A stretch of 64,000 nucleotides of DNA, taken from contig JAWWPG010000046.1 in NCBI GenBank assembly GCA_033850885.1, positions 62,001 through 126,000 of the forward strand. The letters are read 5' to 3'. The notes under the pieces were generated by a model, which saw nothing but the letters and a program-made list of their open reading frames with translations, was not told where the DNA came from and did no database searches. Below, piece after piece: positions 33,279 through 41,712 of this stretch (position 1 is its first letter; each line of letters opens with the position of its first letter). A program made the translations under genes and the position numbers. The stretch comes from JAWWPG01 sp033850885 (GTDB taxonomy: Bacteria > Actinomycetota > Actinomycetes > Propionibacteriales > Nocardioidaceae).

Positions 33279-33974
33279 TCAGTCCGTCGTCAGCTGGACC
33301 ACGAAGTAGCCCACCCCGAGCGGCGCACCGTAGTACGCGACCGAACCCGTGACCCGGCCAGCGGCCTGGGCCAGCGCCCCGGCCAAGACCTGCCAGCTCG
33401 CTCTGCCGGCGACCCAGAGGTCGGCGGCCAGCACCGGGTCGATCCGCAGCAGGGCCTCCGGATCCGGCTTGCTCAAGGCGCGTACCACGTCCGCGTCGAA
33501 GGGGCCTGCCCGTGGGTCCTGGTAGCCGGGAGAGCTCAGGGTCAGCTTGGCGCTTCCGTCACCCATCACGAGCATGGCGACCCGCTCCGAGCATTGCGCC
33601 AGCTCCTCGCCAAGGTCGCTGCACGCCTTCGCCGTCGCATCTGCAGCGATCGCTTGGAAGACGTCGACGTCGACGACCCCTGCCTCATCGAGCAGGTAGG
33701 CAGCGATGGTGAGAGCCGGCGGAAGCACCCAGGCTGCACCCCCGTACGACGACCGCACACCGAACGCGTCGAGGGTCCCACCCGCTTCCGGTCCCCACCG
33801 CGCCGTAGCCGGACCGGCGCCGACACAGACGAAACTGTCGTGGCCGGCGCTCGAGATCGCCTGCAGGGCGCCCATGCAGGCGCCTCGCGTCTCGTCCATC
33901 AACCCGGCCGCTCCTCGCGAGACCGCCGGCACGACAGCCGGCGGATGGGGGCAGACGACGGCACTGACGAGCAT
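33279..33974 (-). CDS. Class III extradiol dioxygenase (LigB)-like protein of unknown role
   Basis: A 231-residue protein beginning MLVSAVVCPHPPAVVP, the first strand and metal-site PHPP motif of LigB-like proteins. SSAGHDSFVCVG and LVMGDGSAK are further conserved-looking segments. Proteins annotated as class III extradiol dioxygenase subunit B-like are found between miaB and miaA in many actinomycetes, as here. No aromatic pathway genes are near, so ring cleavage is not proposed; a link to tRNA modification or metal-dependent chemistry is open. The ATG at 33974 is chosen at the first strand. Confidence 0.8.
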   Translation of the reverse strand: MLVSAVVCPHPPAVVPAVSRGAAGLMDETRGACMGALQAISSAGHDSFVCVGAGPATARWGPEAGGTLDAFGVRSSYGGAAWVLPPALTIAAYLLDEAGVVDVDVFQAIAADATAKACSDLGEELAQCSERVAMLVMGDGSAKLTLSSPGYQDPRAGPFDADVVRALSKPDPEALLRIDPVLAADLWVAGRASWQVLAGALAQAAGRVTGSVAYYGAPLGVGYFVVQLTTD

Positions 33975-33986
33975 GTCCTTGAGGCT

Positions 33987-34454
33987 ATGGTCTGCGTTGT
34001 GACGCAACGATTCCGGGTGATCCCGGCGGCGTACGTGCTCCTACGCCGCGGCGATGAGGCGCTCCTGCAGCTGAGACGGAACACCGGGTACCGCGACGGG
34101 TTCTGGGCGATGGCCGCCGCCGGGCATGTCGAGGAGGACGAGTCGGTCTTCGACGCCGCAGCCCGCGAGGCTGGGGAGGAGCTGGGGATCACCATCGAGG
34201 TGGCGGACCTGCTTCCGCTTTGTGGCATGCATCGCACCCACGGCAACCACCGGCCGATCGACGAGCGGGCCGATTTCTTCTTCGAGTGCCGCCGCTGGTC
34301 GGGCGAGCCCCGGGCGATGGAGCCCGACAAGAACGCCGGCCTCCGCTGGTGCCGGCTCGACGATCTCCCCGATCCGGTGGTTCCGCACGAGCTCCTCGTC
34401 ATCGAGGGGGTGCGTGACGGTCGCTTGCCGCCGGTCGTGACGTACGGCTTCTGA
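33987..34454 (+). CDS. Nudix hydrolase
   Basis: A roughly 155-residue Nudix protein with a complete Nudix box: Gly46, Glu52, Arg60-Glu61 and Glu64-Glu65 in GHVEEDESVFDAAAREAGEE. FWAMAAAGHV and MHRTHGNHRPIDERADFFFEC surround it. It should hydrolyse a nucleoside diphosphate derivative such as an oxidised nucleotide. The start is uncertain: ATG at 33987 or GTG at 33999; the gene is divergent from the LigB-like gene with almost no spacer. Confidence 0.85.
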   Translation: MVCVVTQRFRVIPAAYVLLRRGDEALLQLRRNTGYRDGFWAMAAAGHVEEDESVFDAAAREAGEELGITIEVADLLPLCGMHRTHGNHRPIDERADFFFECRRWSGEPRAMEPDKNAGLRWCRLDDLPDPVVPHELLVIEGVRDGRLPPVVTYGF

Positions 34455-34500
34455 GGGAGCTCCGCCCATCGACGTAGCGAGGGGAAGGACTGCAGTCGAG

Positions 34501-35892
34501 TCAGGAGTCGAAGCCGAGACCCAGCTTGTCGATCGTGCGCAGCCAGCGGTTGCGCCGCCCCTGACGACGGTCGGCGGCCTTGATCGCGGCCCGGGTGGCC
34601 TGGACGCCGAGCCAGGCGAGTGGTTCCGGCGGGAAGGGCGGCGGTTTGGTGCGCACCATCTCGGTCGCGGTGCGCTCCGTCTCGACGCCGGAGAGCAGGT
34701 CGAGCATGACCTGGGCGGCGAACCGGGTGGCGCCTACGCCGAGCCCGGTGAAGCCGGCCGTATAGGCAGTCTGGCCCCGGTTCGCGGTCCCGAAGAACGC
34801 GCAGAACCGCCCGCAGAGGTCGATGGCGCCGCCCCAGGCGTGCGTCAGGCGAGCTCCCCCGAGCTGCGGGAACGTCGCGTCGAGATGGTCGGCGAGGAGC
34901 GCGAAGGTGGCCCGCCGCACGTCGTACGCCGGCCGGACGTGCCCGCCGAAGTGGTAGATCGCGTCGTACCCGCCGAACAGGATGCGGTTGTCAGGCGTCA
35001 ACCGGTAGTAGTGGAACTGGTTCGCGACGTCGCCGATCCCCTGCCGGTTGGCCCACCCGATGGCGCCGAGCTGCGCTTCGGTCAGCGGCTCGGTGACGAT
35101 CGCGTAGTCGTAGACGGGGACGACGAGCGGCCGCGCCCGTCGGACCAGGGAGGGGAAGGCGTTCGTCCCGAGCGCGAGCTGGCGAGCCGTGACGGTGTGC
35201 TCCCCCGCGCCGACGACCAGCCGGCGTCGCCCCGCAGGCCCGGCAGAGTCGATGCCGACCGCGCGGGTGCCCTCATGGATCCGCACGCCGAGCGACTCGG
35301 CGGCGACCGCCAGGCCCCAGGCTAGCTTCGCCGGGTGCACCATGACGGCGCCGTCGTGGTCCCACAGCCCGGCCAGGTAGGTGGGTGAGTCGACCTCGCG
35401 ACGCACTCGCGTGGCGTCGAGAAACTCAAGGCCGTCCCGCGCCGCTCCGTCGCGCAGCCACTCGACCTGATGCTCCTCGGTCGCGACGTCGAGCGTCCCG
35501 CTGGACTCCAGCTGAGCGTCGATCGCGTAGCGGGCAACGCTTTCGCGCAGGCCCTGCAGGTTCTCGGCGCCGAGCCGTTCCAGGGTGTCGAACTCCGCGG
35601 GAAACCGGGCCCGACCGTTGGCCGCGCCGTGGGTGAGGCTCGCCGCGCAGAAGCCCCCGTTGCGCCCACTTGCCGCCCAGCCGATCCGGCCGGCCTCGAC
35701 CAGCATGACGTCCCGGCCCGGGTCGGCTTCCTTGGCGAGCAGTGCGGTCCACAGCCCGCTGTAGCCACCACCCACGACGAGCAGGTCGGCAGTCGTGTCT
35801 CGCCGCAGGGCCGGCCTCGCGGCGGGCCGCGCCGGATCGGCAAGCCAGTACGGCGTGTGGCTCACGCCTTCCAGGAAGTCGCTCCGCGCCAC
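34501..35892 (-). CDS. FAD-dependent DAO-family oxidoreductase
   Basis: About 463 residues. The dinucleotide-binding start ADLLVVGGGYSGLWTALLAKE, AGRIGWAASGRNGGFCAAS and the C-terminal FTGLGVGATRFAAQVMLDLL are typical of the DAO/GlpD-like family acting on amines or amino acids. YRLTPDNRILFGGYDA and ATFPQLGGARLTHAWGG are the usual substrate-side segments. The start is ambiguous: GTG at 35892 directly follows the miaB stop (TGA-G-GTG), while GTG at 35865 gives a more usual N-terminus but a badly spaced RBS. Substrate unknown; co-transcription with miaB is likely. Confidence 0.85.
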   Translation of the reverse strand: MARSDFLEGVSHTPYWLADPARPAARPALRRDTTADLLVVGGGYSGLWTALLAKEADPGRDVMLVEAGRIGWAASGRNGGFCAASLTHGAANGRARFPAEFDTLERLGAENLQGLRESVARYAIDAQLESSGTLDVATEEHQVEWLRDGAARDGLEFLDATRVRREVDSPTYLAGLWDHDGAVMVHPAKLAWGLAVAAESLGVRIHEGTRAVGIDSAGPAGRRRLVVGAGEHTVTARQLALGTNAFPSLVRRARPLVVPVYDYAIVTEPLTEAQLGAIGWANRQGIGDVANQFHYYRLTPDNRILFGGYDAIYHFGGHVRPAYDVRRATFALLADHLDATFPQLGGARLTHAWGGAIDLCGRFCAFFGTANRGQTAYTAGFTGLGVGATRFAAQVMLDLLSGVETERTATEMVRTKPPPFPPEPLAWLGVQATRAAIKAADRRQGRRNRWLRTIDKLGLGFDS

Positions 35893-35893
35893 C

Positions 35894-37354
35894 TCAGCAG
35901 ACCTGGCAGGCGGGCTGTCCCAGGCTGGTCGGCGCTCCCACGGTCGGCATCGCGAGCCCGACCCGCGAGCCGCTCTGCTCCGGCCTGCCGGGCCGGCCGC
36001 GTCGTACCGACACCAGGGGCGCATCGCAGACCAGGTGGTGCGGAGCCGCGTGTGTCACCTCGGCCACCACGACGTCACCGGGCAGCACCTTCGCCTGGCC
36101 CGCGGCGACGTGCACGAGCCGGTTGTCACGAGCTCGCCCCGAGACGCGCCGGGTTGCCTCGTCCTTGCGGCCCTCGCCCACGGCGACCAGCACCTCGACC
36201 CGGCGGCCCACGAAGCGCAGGTTCTCCTCCCACGCGATCTGGTTGACGCGCTCGACCAGCCGCTGGTACCGCTCCCGCACCACCGGGGCGGGTACCGCGC
36301 CGGCCATCGAGGCCGCCGGCGTGCCCGGCCGGCGCGAGTAGACGAACGTGTACGCCCCGCTGAAGCGCGCCTGCTCGACGACGTCGAGCGTGTCAGCGAA
36401 GTCAGCCTCCGTCTCACCCGGGAAGCCCACGATGATGTCGGTGGTGATCGAGGCGTCGGGCATCGCGGTCCGCACGCGGTCCAGGATCCCGAGGTAGCGG
36501 TCGCGGCGGTAGGACCGCTTCATCGCCTTCAGCATGACGTTCGAGCCCGACTGCATCGGCATGTGGAGCTGCGGCATCACGTTGTGGGTCTCGGCCATCG
36601 CCGCGATGACGTCGTCGGTGAAGTCACGAGGATGCGGTGACGTGAAGCGCACCCGCTCCAGGCCTTCGATCTCACCACAGGACCTGAGCAGCTTCCCGAA
36701 CGCGAACCGGTCACCGAACTCGACTCCGTAGGAGTTGACGTTCTGGCCGAGGAGGGTGACCTCGGCGACACCCTCGCCGACGAGCGCTTCGACCTCCGCG
36801 AGCACGTCACCCGGTCGCCGGTCCCGCTCCGTGCCGCGCAGCGCCGGCACGATGCAGAACGTACACGTGTTGTTGCACCCCACACTGATCGCGACCCAGG
36901 CCGCATGGGCGGACTCCCGCCGGGCCGGCAACGTCGAAGGGAACACGTCGAGGGACTCGCGGATCTCGACCTGTGCCTCGCGGTTCACGCGCGCCCGCTC
37001 GAGCAGCACCGGCAGGGAGCCGATGTTGTGGGTGCCGAAGACGACATCGACGTACGGCGCCCGGCGGGTGATCTCTGCCCTGTCCTTCTGCGCCAGACAG
37101 CCACCCACGGCGATCTGCATCCCAGGCCTGGCTGCCTTGACCGGGGCCAGGTGGCTCAGGTTGCCGTACAGCTTGTTGTCGGCGTTCTCCCGCACCGCAC
37201 AGGTGTTGAAGACCACCACATCGGCGGCCGCGCCGTCTCCGGCGCGCACATATCCGGCCCGCTCGAGCAGCCCGGACAGGCGCTCGGAGTCGTGGACGTT
37301 CATCTGGCATCCGTAGGTCCGCACCTCGTACGTCCGCGGGAGGGTCGTCGTCAT
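35894..37354 (-). CDS. miaB: tRNA-2-methylthio-N6-dimethylallyladenosine synthase MiaB
   Basis: A 486-residue radical SAM methylthiotransferase that modifies i6A37 made by MiaA. The N-terminal cluster cysteines are Cys16, Cys52 and Cys86 (TYGCQMN, FNTCAVREN, GGCLAQ). The radical SAM cluster is CNNTCTFC (Cys160, 164, 167). LPARRESAHAAWVAI, LLGQNVNSYG and LHMPMQSGSN are family signatures, and a TRAM domain (LVHVAAGQAKVLPGDVVVAEVT) follows. The last 45 residues (PGRPEQSGSRVGLAMPTV...) are an uncommon Pro/Gly-rich tail ending in Cys. Confidence 0.97.
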   Translation of the reverse strand: MTTTLPRTYEVRTYGCQMNVHDSERLSGLLERAGYVRAGDGAAADVVVFNTCAVRENADNKLYGNLSHLAPVKAARPGMQIAVGGCLAQKDRAEITRRAPYVDVVFGTHNIGSLPVLLERARVNREAQVEIRESLDVFPSTLPARRESAHAAWVAISVGCNNTCTFCIVPALRGTERDRRPGDVLAEVEALVGEGVAEVTLLGQNVNSYGVEFGDRFAFGKLLRSCGEIEGLERVRFTSPHPRDFTDDVIAAMAETHNVMPQLHMPMQSGSNVMLKAMKRSYRRDRYLGILDRVRTAMPDASITTDIIVGFPGETEADFADTLDVVEQARFSGAYTFVYSRRPGTPAASMAGAVPAPVVRERYQRLVERVNQIAWEENLRFVGRRVEVLVAVGEGRKDEATRRVSGRARDNRLVHVAAGQAKVLPGDVVVAEVTHAAPHHLVCDAPLVSVRRGRPGRPEQSGSRVGLAMPTVGAPTSLGQPACQVC

Positions 37355-37442
37355 GGTCCGCCCAGGGTACGGCGGCCTGCCGCTCGTGGGGAATCCGGTG
37401 GACCCGGCGGGAATGACGGCCGCTCACCATCACCACCCGCGG

Positions 37443-38438
37443 TCACCCCATGGCGGCCAGGAGCGCCTGCTCCTTGTCGGGGTGCAGCCCGGTGCCTGGG
37501 CGACCCGGCGGCGGCTCCGGCAGCCCCTCCTCCGACAGCCAGCGCCACGTGTCCCGGACGGTGTCGGCCACCGGGCGGCAGGTCAGCCCTTCGCGGTACG
37601 CCGCCGAGACGTCGGCCGCGTGCAGCCCCGCCAGGTCGCCAGTCGGTGGTACCCAGATCGGCAGCTCGGTCCAACCGGAGATACCCGCGGCGTCGATCAC
37701 CTCGGGCGGGGTCCACACGAGCTCGGCGTCGGCGCCGGTGGACTCGGCACACGCCTCGAGAAGCTCGCCGATGGTGGCATGCCCCGGTCTGCTGACGGCG
37801 TTGAAAGCCCCGCCCAGGCGTCGGTCTGCGGCTGCCAGCAGCCAGGTCGCCAGGTCCCGCCCGTCGACGTACTGCAGCGGTCTCTCCCAGGGGCCGGGGG
37901 CGAGGACTCTGCCGCCCCGCGCGATCCGACCGAGCCACCAGGGCAAGCGGCCGACGACCTCGTACGGGCCTAGGATCAGCCCGGCCCGGGCAAGGAGCGC
38001 CCGCTCACCGAAGGTCTGCTCGACCGCCATCTCGGCACCTCGCTTGGCGGCCGCGTAGTCAGACTCGCCGTCACTCATGGGGTCGGCATCGACCACCGGC
38101 GCCGACTCATCGGAACCCGGCGGCATCGGCCAGACGTACACCGACCGACTCGACACGTAGACGTAGTGGGCGACCTGGGCGGCGAGCAGGGCGGTCGAGT
38201 CGTGCACGAGACGTGGTGCGCCGGACCAGGTGTCGAGGGCGACGTCCCAGGTCTGGTCCCGAAGCGCGGTGTCGAGAGCCTGGCGGTCAGTACGGTCGAC
38301 ATGGACAGCGTCGGCTCCCCTCGCGGACGGCCCGCTCAACCCTCGGGTGACCGTGGTGACGGTGTCGCCCCGCTCGAGCGCGGCCTCGACAACGGCACGA
38401 CCGACGTGATGGGTGCCGCCGAGCACGAGAAGGCGCAT
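37443..38438 (-). CDS. NAD-dependent epimerase/dehydratase family protein
   Basis: A 331-residue extended SDR. The cofactor loop is LVLGGTHHVG (GGTxxxG, residues 7-13), and SDYAAAKRGAEM holds the Tyr-x3-Lys pair. YVYVSSRSVYVWP precedes it, and GPWERPLQYVDGRDLATWLL is the usual substrate-proximal region. The family includes isoflavone-reductase-like and nucleotide-sugar epimerase enzymes; substrate unknown. The ATG at 38438 places the Rossmann strand at the N-terminus; a GTG six codons upstream is possible. Divergent from the ABC permease gene. Confidence 0.9.
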   Translation of the reverse strand: MRLLVLGGTHHVGRAVVEAALERGDTVTTVTRGLSGPSARGADAVHVDRTDRQALDTALRDQTWDVALDTWSGAPRLVHDSTALLAAQVAHYVYVSSRSVYVWPMPPGSDESAPVVDADPMSDGESDYAAAKRGAEMAVEQTFGERALLARAGLILGPYEVVGRLPWWLGRIARGGRVLAPGPWERPLQYVDGRDLATWLLAAADRRLGGAFNAVSRPGHATIGELLEACAESTGADAELVWTPPEVIDAAGISGWTELPIWVPPTGDLAGLHAADVSAAYREGLTCRPVADTVRDTWRWLSEEGLPEPPPGRPGTGLHPDKEQALLAAMG

Positions 38439-38549
38439 GTCCTCATCCTGCGGCACGCCCGTGCAGAGTCGCCCCGACGTTCACCGACAGCGCAACCGAG
38501 GTCAAACCCCCTTGCCGCCGTCAGAACGGGACGGTAGGTTCTTGCGATT

Positions 38550-39356
38550 GTGCCGCCGGACCTTCGGACGTACCTGAAGCTCGTCCGGGCCGGGTTCGCC
38601 CGCCAGGCGAACTACCGACTGGCGATGCTCGCCGGGCTGGCCACCAACCTCGTTTTCGGCTTCGTCCGGGCCGCGATCCTGTTCGCCGCCGTCAGGAGCG
38701 CCGGCGGCACGCTGGCCGGTTACACGGCGGGGACGATCAGCTCCTACGTCTGGTTGTCGCAGGGCCTGATCGGAGCCATCGAGCTCAGCGGGTCGGCCGA
38801 GATCGGCGACCGGGTACGTACCGGTGATGTCGCGATCGACTTCACTCGCCCGGTTGACCTGCAGACGTGGCACCTGGCCGAGGACATGGGGCGGGCCGCG
38901 TACACGCTCATCCCGCGGGGTCTGCCATCGGTGCTGGTCGGTGCGCTGACGGTGGGCCTGGTGCTGCCGAGGACGCCCCTTCCCTACCTGCTCGGCGTGC
39001 TGAGCATCGTGCTCGGCGTGGCCATCTCCTTCTACGCCCGCTATGCGGTCAACATCCTCGGCTTCTGGCTCCTCGACACGCGGGGCGTCCGCACGGTCTA
39101 CCTGGTGACCTGCACGTTCCTCGCCGGGCTGTACGTCCCGGTGTCCCTCTTCCCCACGTGGCTGCACACCCTCGCCTACCTCACGCCCTTCCCGTCGATC
39201 CTCCAGACACCCATCAACGTCATCTCCGGGAGGGACCTGGGAGTCGACGCGGTCGCCGACATCTCGATGCAGGTGATCTGGGTGGCCGTCGTCTGCATGG
39301 TCGGCAGGGTGCTCACGAGCGCCGGACGCCGCAAGCTGGTGGTCCAAGGTGGCTGA
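38550..39356 (+). CDS. ABC-2 family transporter permease
   Basis: A 268-residue integral membrane protein with about six helices (LAMLAGLATNLVFGFVRAAI, LLGVLSIVLGVAISFYARYAV, VYLVTCTFLAGLYVPVSLFP). GDVAIDFTRPVDLQTWHLAED is the cytoplasmic loop conserved in the ABC2_membrane_6/DUF990 branch. A GTG start is used. It is the first gene of a permease-permease-ATPase set with 8- and 4-bp overlaps, so a heterodimeric exporter is expected. Cargo unknown; such exporters are known for efflux of cationic compounds or lipids. Confidence 0.92.
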   Translation: MPPDLRTYLKLVRAGFARQANYRLAMLAGLATNLVFGFVRAAILFAAVRSAGGTLAGYTAGTISSYVWLSQGLIGAIELSGSAEIGDRVRTGDVAIDFTRPVDLQTWHLAEDMGRAAYTLIPRGLPSVLVGALTVGLVLPRTPLPYLLGVLSIVLGVAISFYARYAVNILGFWLLDTRGVRTVYLVTCTFLAGLYVPVSLFPTWLHTLAYLTPFPSILQTPINVISGRDLGVDAVADISMQVIWVAVVCMVGRVLTSAGRRKLVVQGG

Positions 39357-40158
39357 ACCCTCGGCCTGGAGCCCGTACGCCGCGGTCCTCGCGTCACGGA
39401 TGCGGGCCCAGCTCAGCTACCCGACCGGGTTCGCGCTCGACGTGATGGGGTCGCTCCTGATCGCCGTCACCGAGTTCGGCGAGGTATGGGTCATCTTCCA
39501 CAACGTGCACGTGCTCGGTGGCCTGACCTTCGACGCGGTCCTCGTGCTGTTCGGGCTCTCCAACCTCGGCTTTGGCACAGCCGACCTCCTCTTCGGCCAT
39601 CTCGACACGCTGCCGGTGTTCATCCGGGCCGGCACGCTGGACGCCTTCTACCTGCGACCTCTCCCCGTGCTGACGCAGCTGATGACGAGCGAGCTCGACC
39701 TGCGCCGGATCGCGCGGATGGTGGTCTTCGCGATCACCCTCGTCGTCGGGTTGAGGCTAAGCCACGTGTCCTGGAACCTGCACAACTTCGCACTCGTCAC
39801 GATCTCGGTGGTCTTCGGGACGGTGATCTTCTGTGCGCTCTTCGTCTGCGCCGCTAGCCTGCAGTTCTTCCTCATCAACGCGCCCGAGCTGACGAACTCG
39901 TTCACGTACGGCGGTTCCTACGCGTCTTCGCAGCCGGCCGCGATCTTCCCGACACCGCTCAAGCTGCTGTTCGGCTTCCTGGTGCCGGTCGTCTTCACCG
40001 GCTACCTGCCGACGCTCGCGCTCCTCCACCTGCCGGGTCCGGAGCTGTTGCCGGCATGGCTGGCCTGGCTGACCCCGGTAGCTGCCCTCTGGGTGTGGCT
40101 GGTAGCGCTCGTGCTCTGGCGCTGGGGAACCCGCCACTACCAGGGAGGTGGCGGGTGA
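39349..40158 (+). CDS. ABC-2 family transporter permease (second subunit)
   Basis: A 269-residue membrane protein of the same ABC2_membrane_6/DUF990 type, with the matching loop GTLDAFYLRPLPVLTQLMTSE and helices VVFAITLVVGLRLSHVSW and LLFGFLVPVVFTGYLPTLALL. It overlaps the first permease gene by 8 bp and the ATPase gene by 4 bp (GTGA). Forms the membrane half of the exporter with its neighbour. Confidence 0.92.
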   Translation: MAEPSAWSPYAAVLASRMRAQLSYPTGFALDVMGSLLIAVTEFGEVWVIFHNVHVLGGLTFDAVLVLFGLSNLGFGTADLLFGHLDTLPVFIRAGTLDAFYLRPLPVLTQLMTSELDLRRIARMVVFAITLVVGLRLSHVSWNLHNFALVTISVVFGTVIFCALFVCAASLQFFLINAPELTNSFTYGGSYASSQPAAIFPTPLKLLFGFLVPVVFTGYLPTLALLHLPGPELLPAWLAWLTPVAALWVWLVALVLWRWGTRHYQGGGG

Positions 40159-41126
40159 ACGAAGCAGTCATCGACATCGAGGACCTGACCCGCACCTTCT
40201 CGGTCAAGCGCCGGGGCGCGGACGGCCGGCGCAGGCGCAGCACCCTCGCCGCCGTCGACGCCGTGACGTTCCGGGTGCTGCCCGGCGAGTCCGTCGGCTA
40301 CATCGGAGCGAACGGTGCCGGCAAGTCCACCACGATCAAGATGCTGTGCGGGATCCTGGTCCCCACGTCCGGCCGGGTCCGCACCTGTGGGCTGGATCCG
40401 CTCAAGAACCGTCGCGACCTCGCGCGCCGAATCGGCGTCGTCTTCGGCCAGCGGTCGCAGCTGTGGTGGGACCTCCCGCTTCGTGAGTCCTTCTCGATCC
40501 TGGCGGCGATTCACCGGCTCGACGCCGCGACGGCAGGTCGTCGTACCGCACAGCTGGTGGACCAGCTGGAGATGAGACCGACCCTCGACGTCCCGGTGCG
40601 CCAGCTCTCCCTCGGCCAACGGATGCGGGCGGAGATCGCGGCAGCGCTCCTGCACTCGCCGGAGCTGCTCATCCTCGACGAGCCGACAATCGGGCTGGAC
40701 GTGGTGTCGAAGGCGCGGCTGCGTGAGTTCCTGATCTCCGAGCGAGCCTCACGCGGCACGACCTTGCTGCTCACCACCCACGACATGGGCGACATCGAGC
40801 GGCTCTGCGAACGGGTGCTGGTCGTCGACCACGGCCGGCTCGCGTACGACGGCACCCTGCCGGGACTCGCCACCACCGTGGGCGCCCAGCGGGTCCTCGT
40901 CGTCGACCTGATGCAGCCCAGGCCTGACCTGCTCGGCATCCCCGGCACGACGCACCTCGGGGCGGAGGCGGACGGGCTTCGGCAGCGGCTCGGGTTCGAC
41001 GCGGCGGCAACCACCGCCGCCGACGTGCTGGCGGCAGTCGCGAGTCACGCCGAGATTCGTGACCTGTCCATCGAGGAGCCGGACATCGAGGACGTGGTAC
41101 GTCGGATCTACCAGTCGATGGGCTAG
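40155..41126 (+). CDS. ABC transporter ATP-binding protein (DUF990-type exporter)
   Basis: A 323-residue ATPase: Walker A GANGAGKST, signature LSLGQRMRAEIAAALLH, Walker B LLILDEPTIG and switch His in LTTHDM. The GTG start has RBS GGGAGG and overlaps the second permease stop. The C-terminal segment after residue 250 is typical of exporters of this type. It drives the two preceding permeases. LSLGQ in place of LSGGQ is common in this branch. Confidence 0.95.
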   Translation: MNEAVIDIEDLTRTFSVKRRGADGRRRRSTLAAVDAVTFRVLPGESVGYIGANGAGKSTTIKMLCGILVPTSGRVRTCGLDPLKNRRDLARRIGVVFGQRSQLWWDLPLRESFSILAAIHRLDAATAGRRTAQLVDQLEMRPTLDVPVRQLSLGQRMRAEIAAALLHSPELLILDEPTIGLDVVSKARLREFLISERASRGTTLLLTTHDMGDIERLCERVLVVDHGRLAYDGTLPGLATTVGAQRVLVVDLMQPRPDLLGIPGTTHLGAEADGLRQRLGFDAAATTAADVLAAVASHAEIRDLSIEEPDIEDVVRRIYQSMG

Positions 41127-41152
41127 CCACTCCCCGCCCCGCTAGGGGTTTG

Positions 41153-41226
41153 CCTGGCATGCCAGGGAAGTGCACCGTTTGCCAGGCAGGCCTGCCTGGC
41201 AAAGGGTGAGATTGAATGGCATGCCA
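41153..41226. repeat. Cluster of three GCCAGG/TGGCA palindromes between convergent genes
   Basis: Three palindromes share TGGCA/TGCCA elements: CCTGGCATGCCAGG (41153-41166), a perfect 26-bp palindrome TTTGCCAGGCAGG followed by its complement (41178-41203), and TGGCATGCCA (41217-41226). They sit in the 133-bp gap between the ABC ATPase gene and the convergent VOC gene. The central one, with T and A ends, could be a bidirectional terminator; the set could also bind a protein. Confidence 0.7.
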
Positions 41227-41259
41227 CGCAAACGCCGGAAGGAAGGGCGCGGACGGCCG

Positions 41260-41700
41260 CTACTCGCCGGGGTAGCTGCCGAAGCTCCACTGGTTGCCCT
41301 CCGGGTCGAGGACCGAGAACCCGCGGCCCCCGTAGTCCTCGTCACGGATCTCGCGGAGCACCTTGGCGCCCGAGCCGAGCACCTTCTGGTAGACGGCGTC
41401 GGGGTCGTCGGTCACGCAGTAGGCGCTGCCCCGGCCACGGACGTCGGGCCAACCCTCGGGTCTCGGCGCCGAGCCGAGCATGATCCCTCCGCCGGGGGGC
41501 CAGTCGAGCTGCGCATGCACGAGCTTGGTCTTCTCGTCGTCCTCGTAGTAGACGGCCTTGGCGATGAAGCCGAAGACCGACGTGAGGAACTCGATCGCGG
41601 CGGGCGCGTCGTCATAGCTCAGCGAGTGCCATACGGTCGGCTCGGGAGCCGCCGACGTTGCTTCGGGGCTGGTGGCCTGACTGCTGGTTGTCTCTGTCAT
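41260..41700 (-). CDS. VOC family (glyoxalase/PhnB-like) protein
   Basis: A 146-residue vicinal-oxygen-chelate fold protein. WHSLSYDDAPAAIEFLTSVFGF, HAQLDWPPGGGIMLGSA and RGFSVLDPEGNQWSFGSY show the two beta-alpha-beta-beta-beta units. The two metal-site residues His/Glu are partly recognisable. It follows the AraC regulator by 12 bp, so it is likely its target or operon partner. Function unspecified: lyase, dioxygenase and binding proteins share the fold. Confidence 0.9.
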   Translation of the reverse strand: MTETTSSQATSPEATSAAPEPTVWHSLSYDDAPAAIEFLTSVFGFIAKAVYYEDDEKTKLVHAQLDWPPGGGIMLGSAPRPEGWPDVRGRGSAYCVTDDPDAVYQKVLGSGAKVLREIRDEDYGGRGFSVLDPEGNQWSFGSYPGE

Positions 41701-41712
41701 GGCTGCAGCCTG

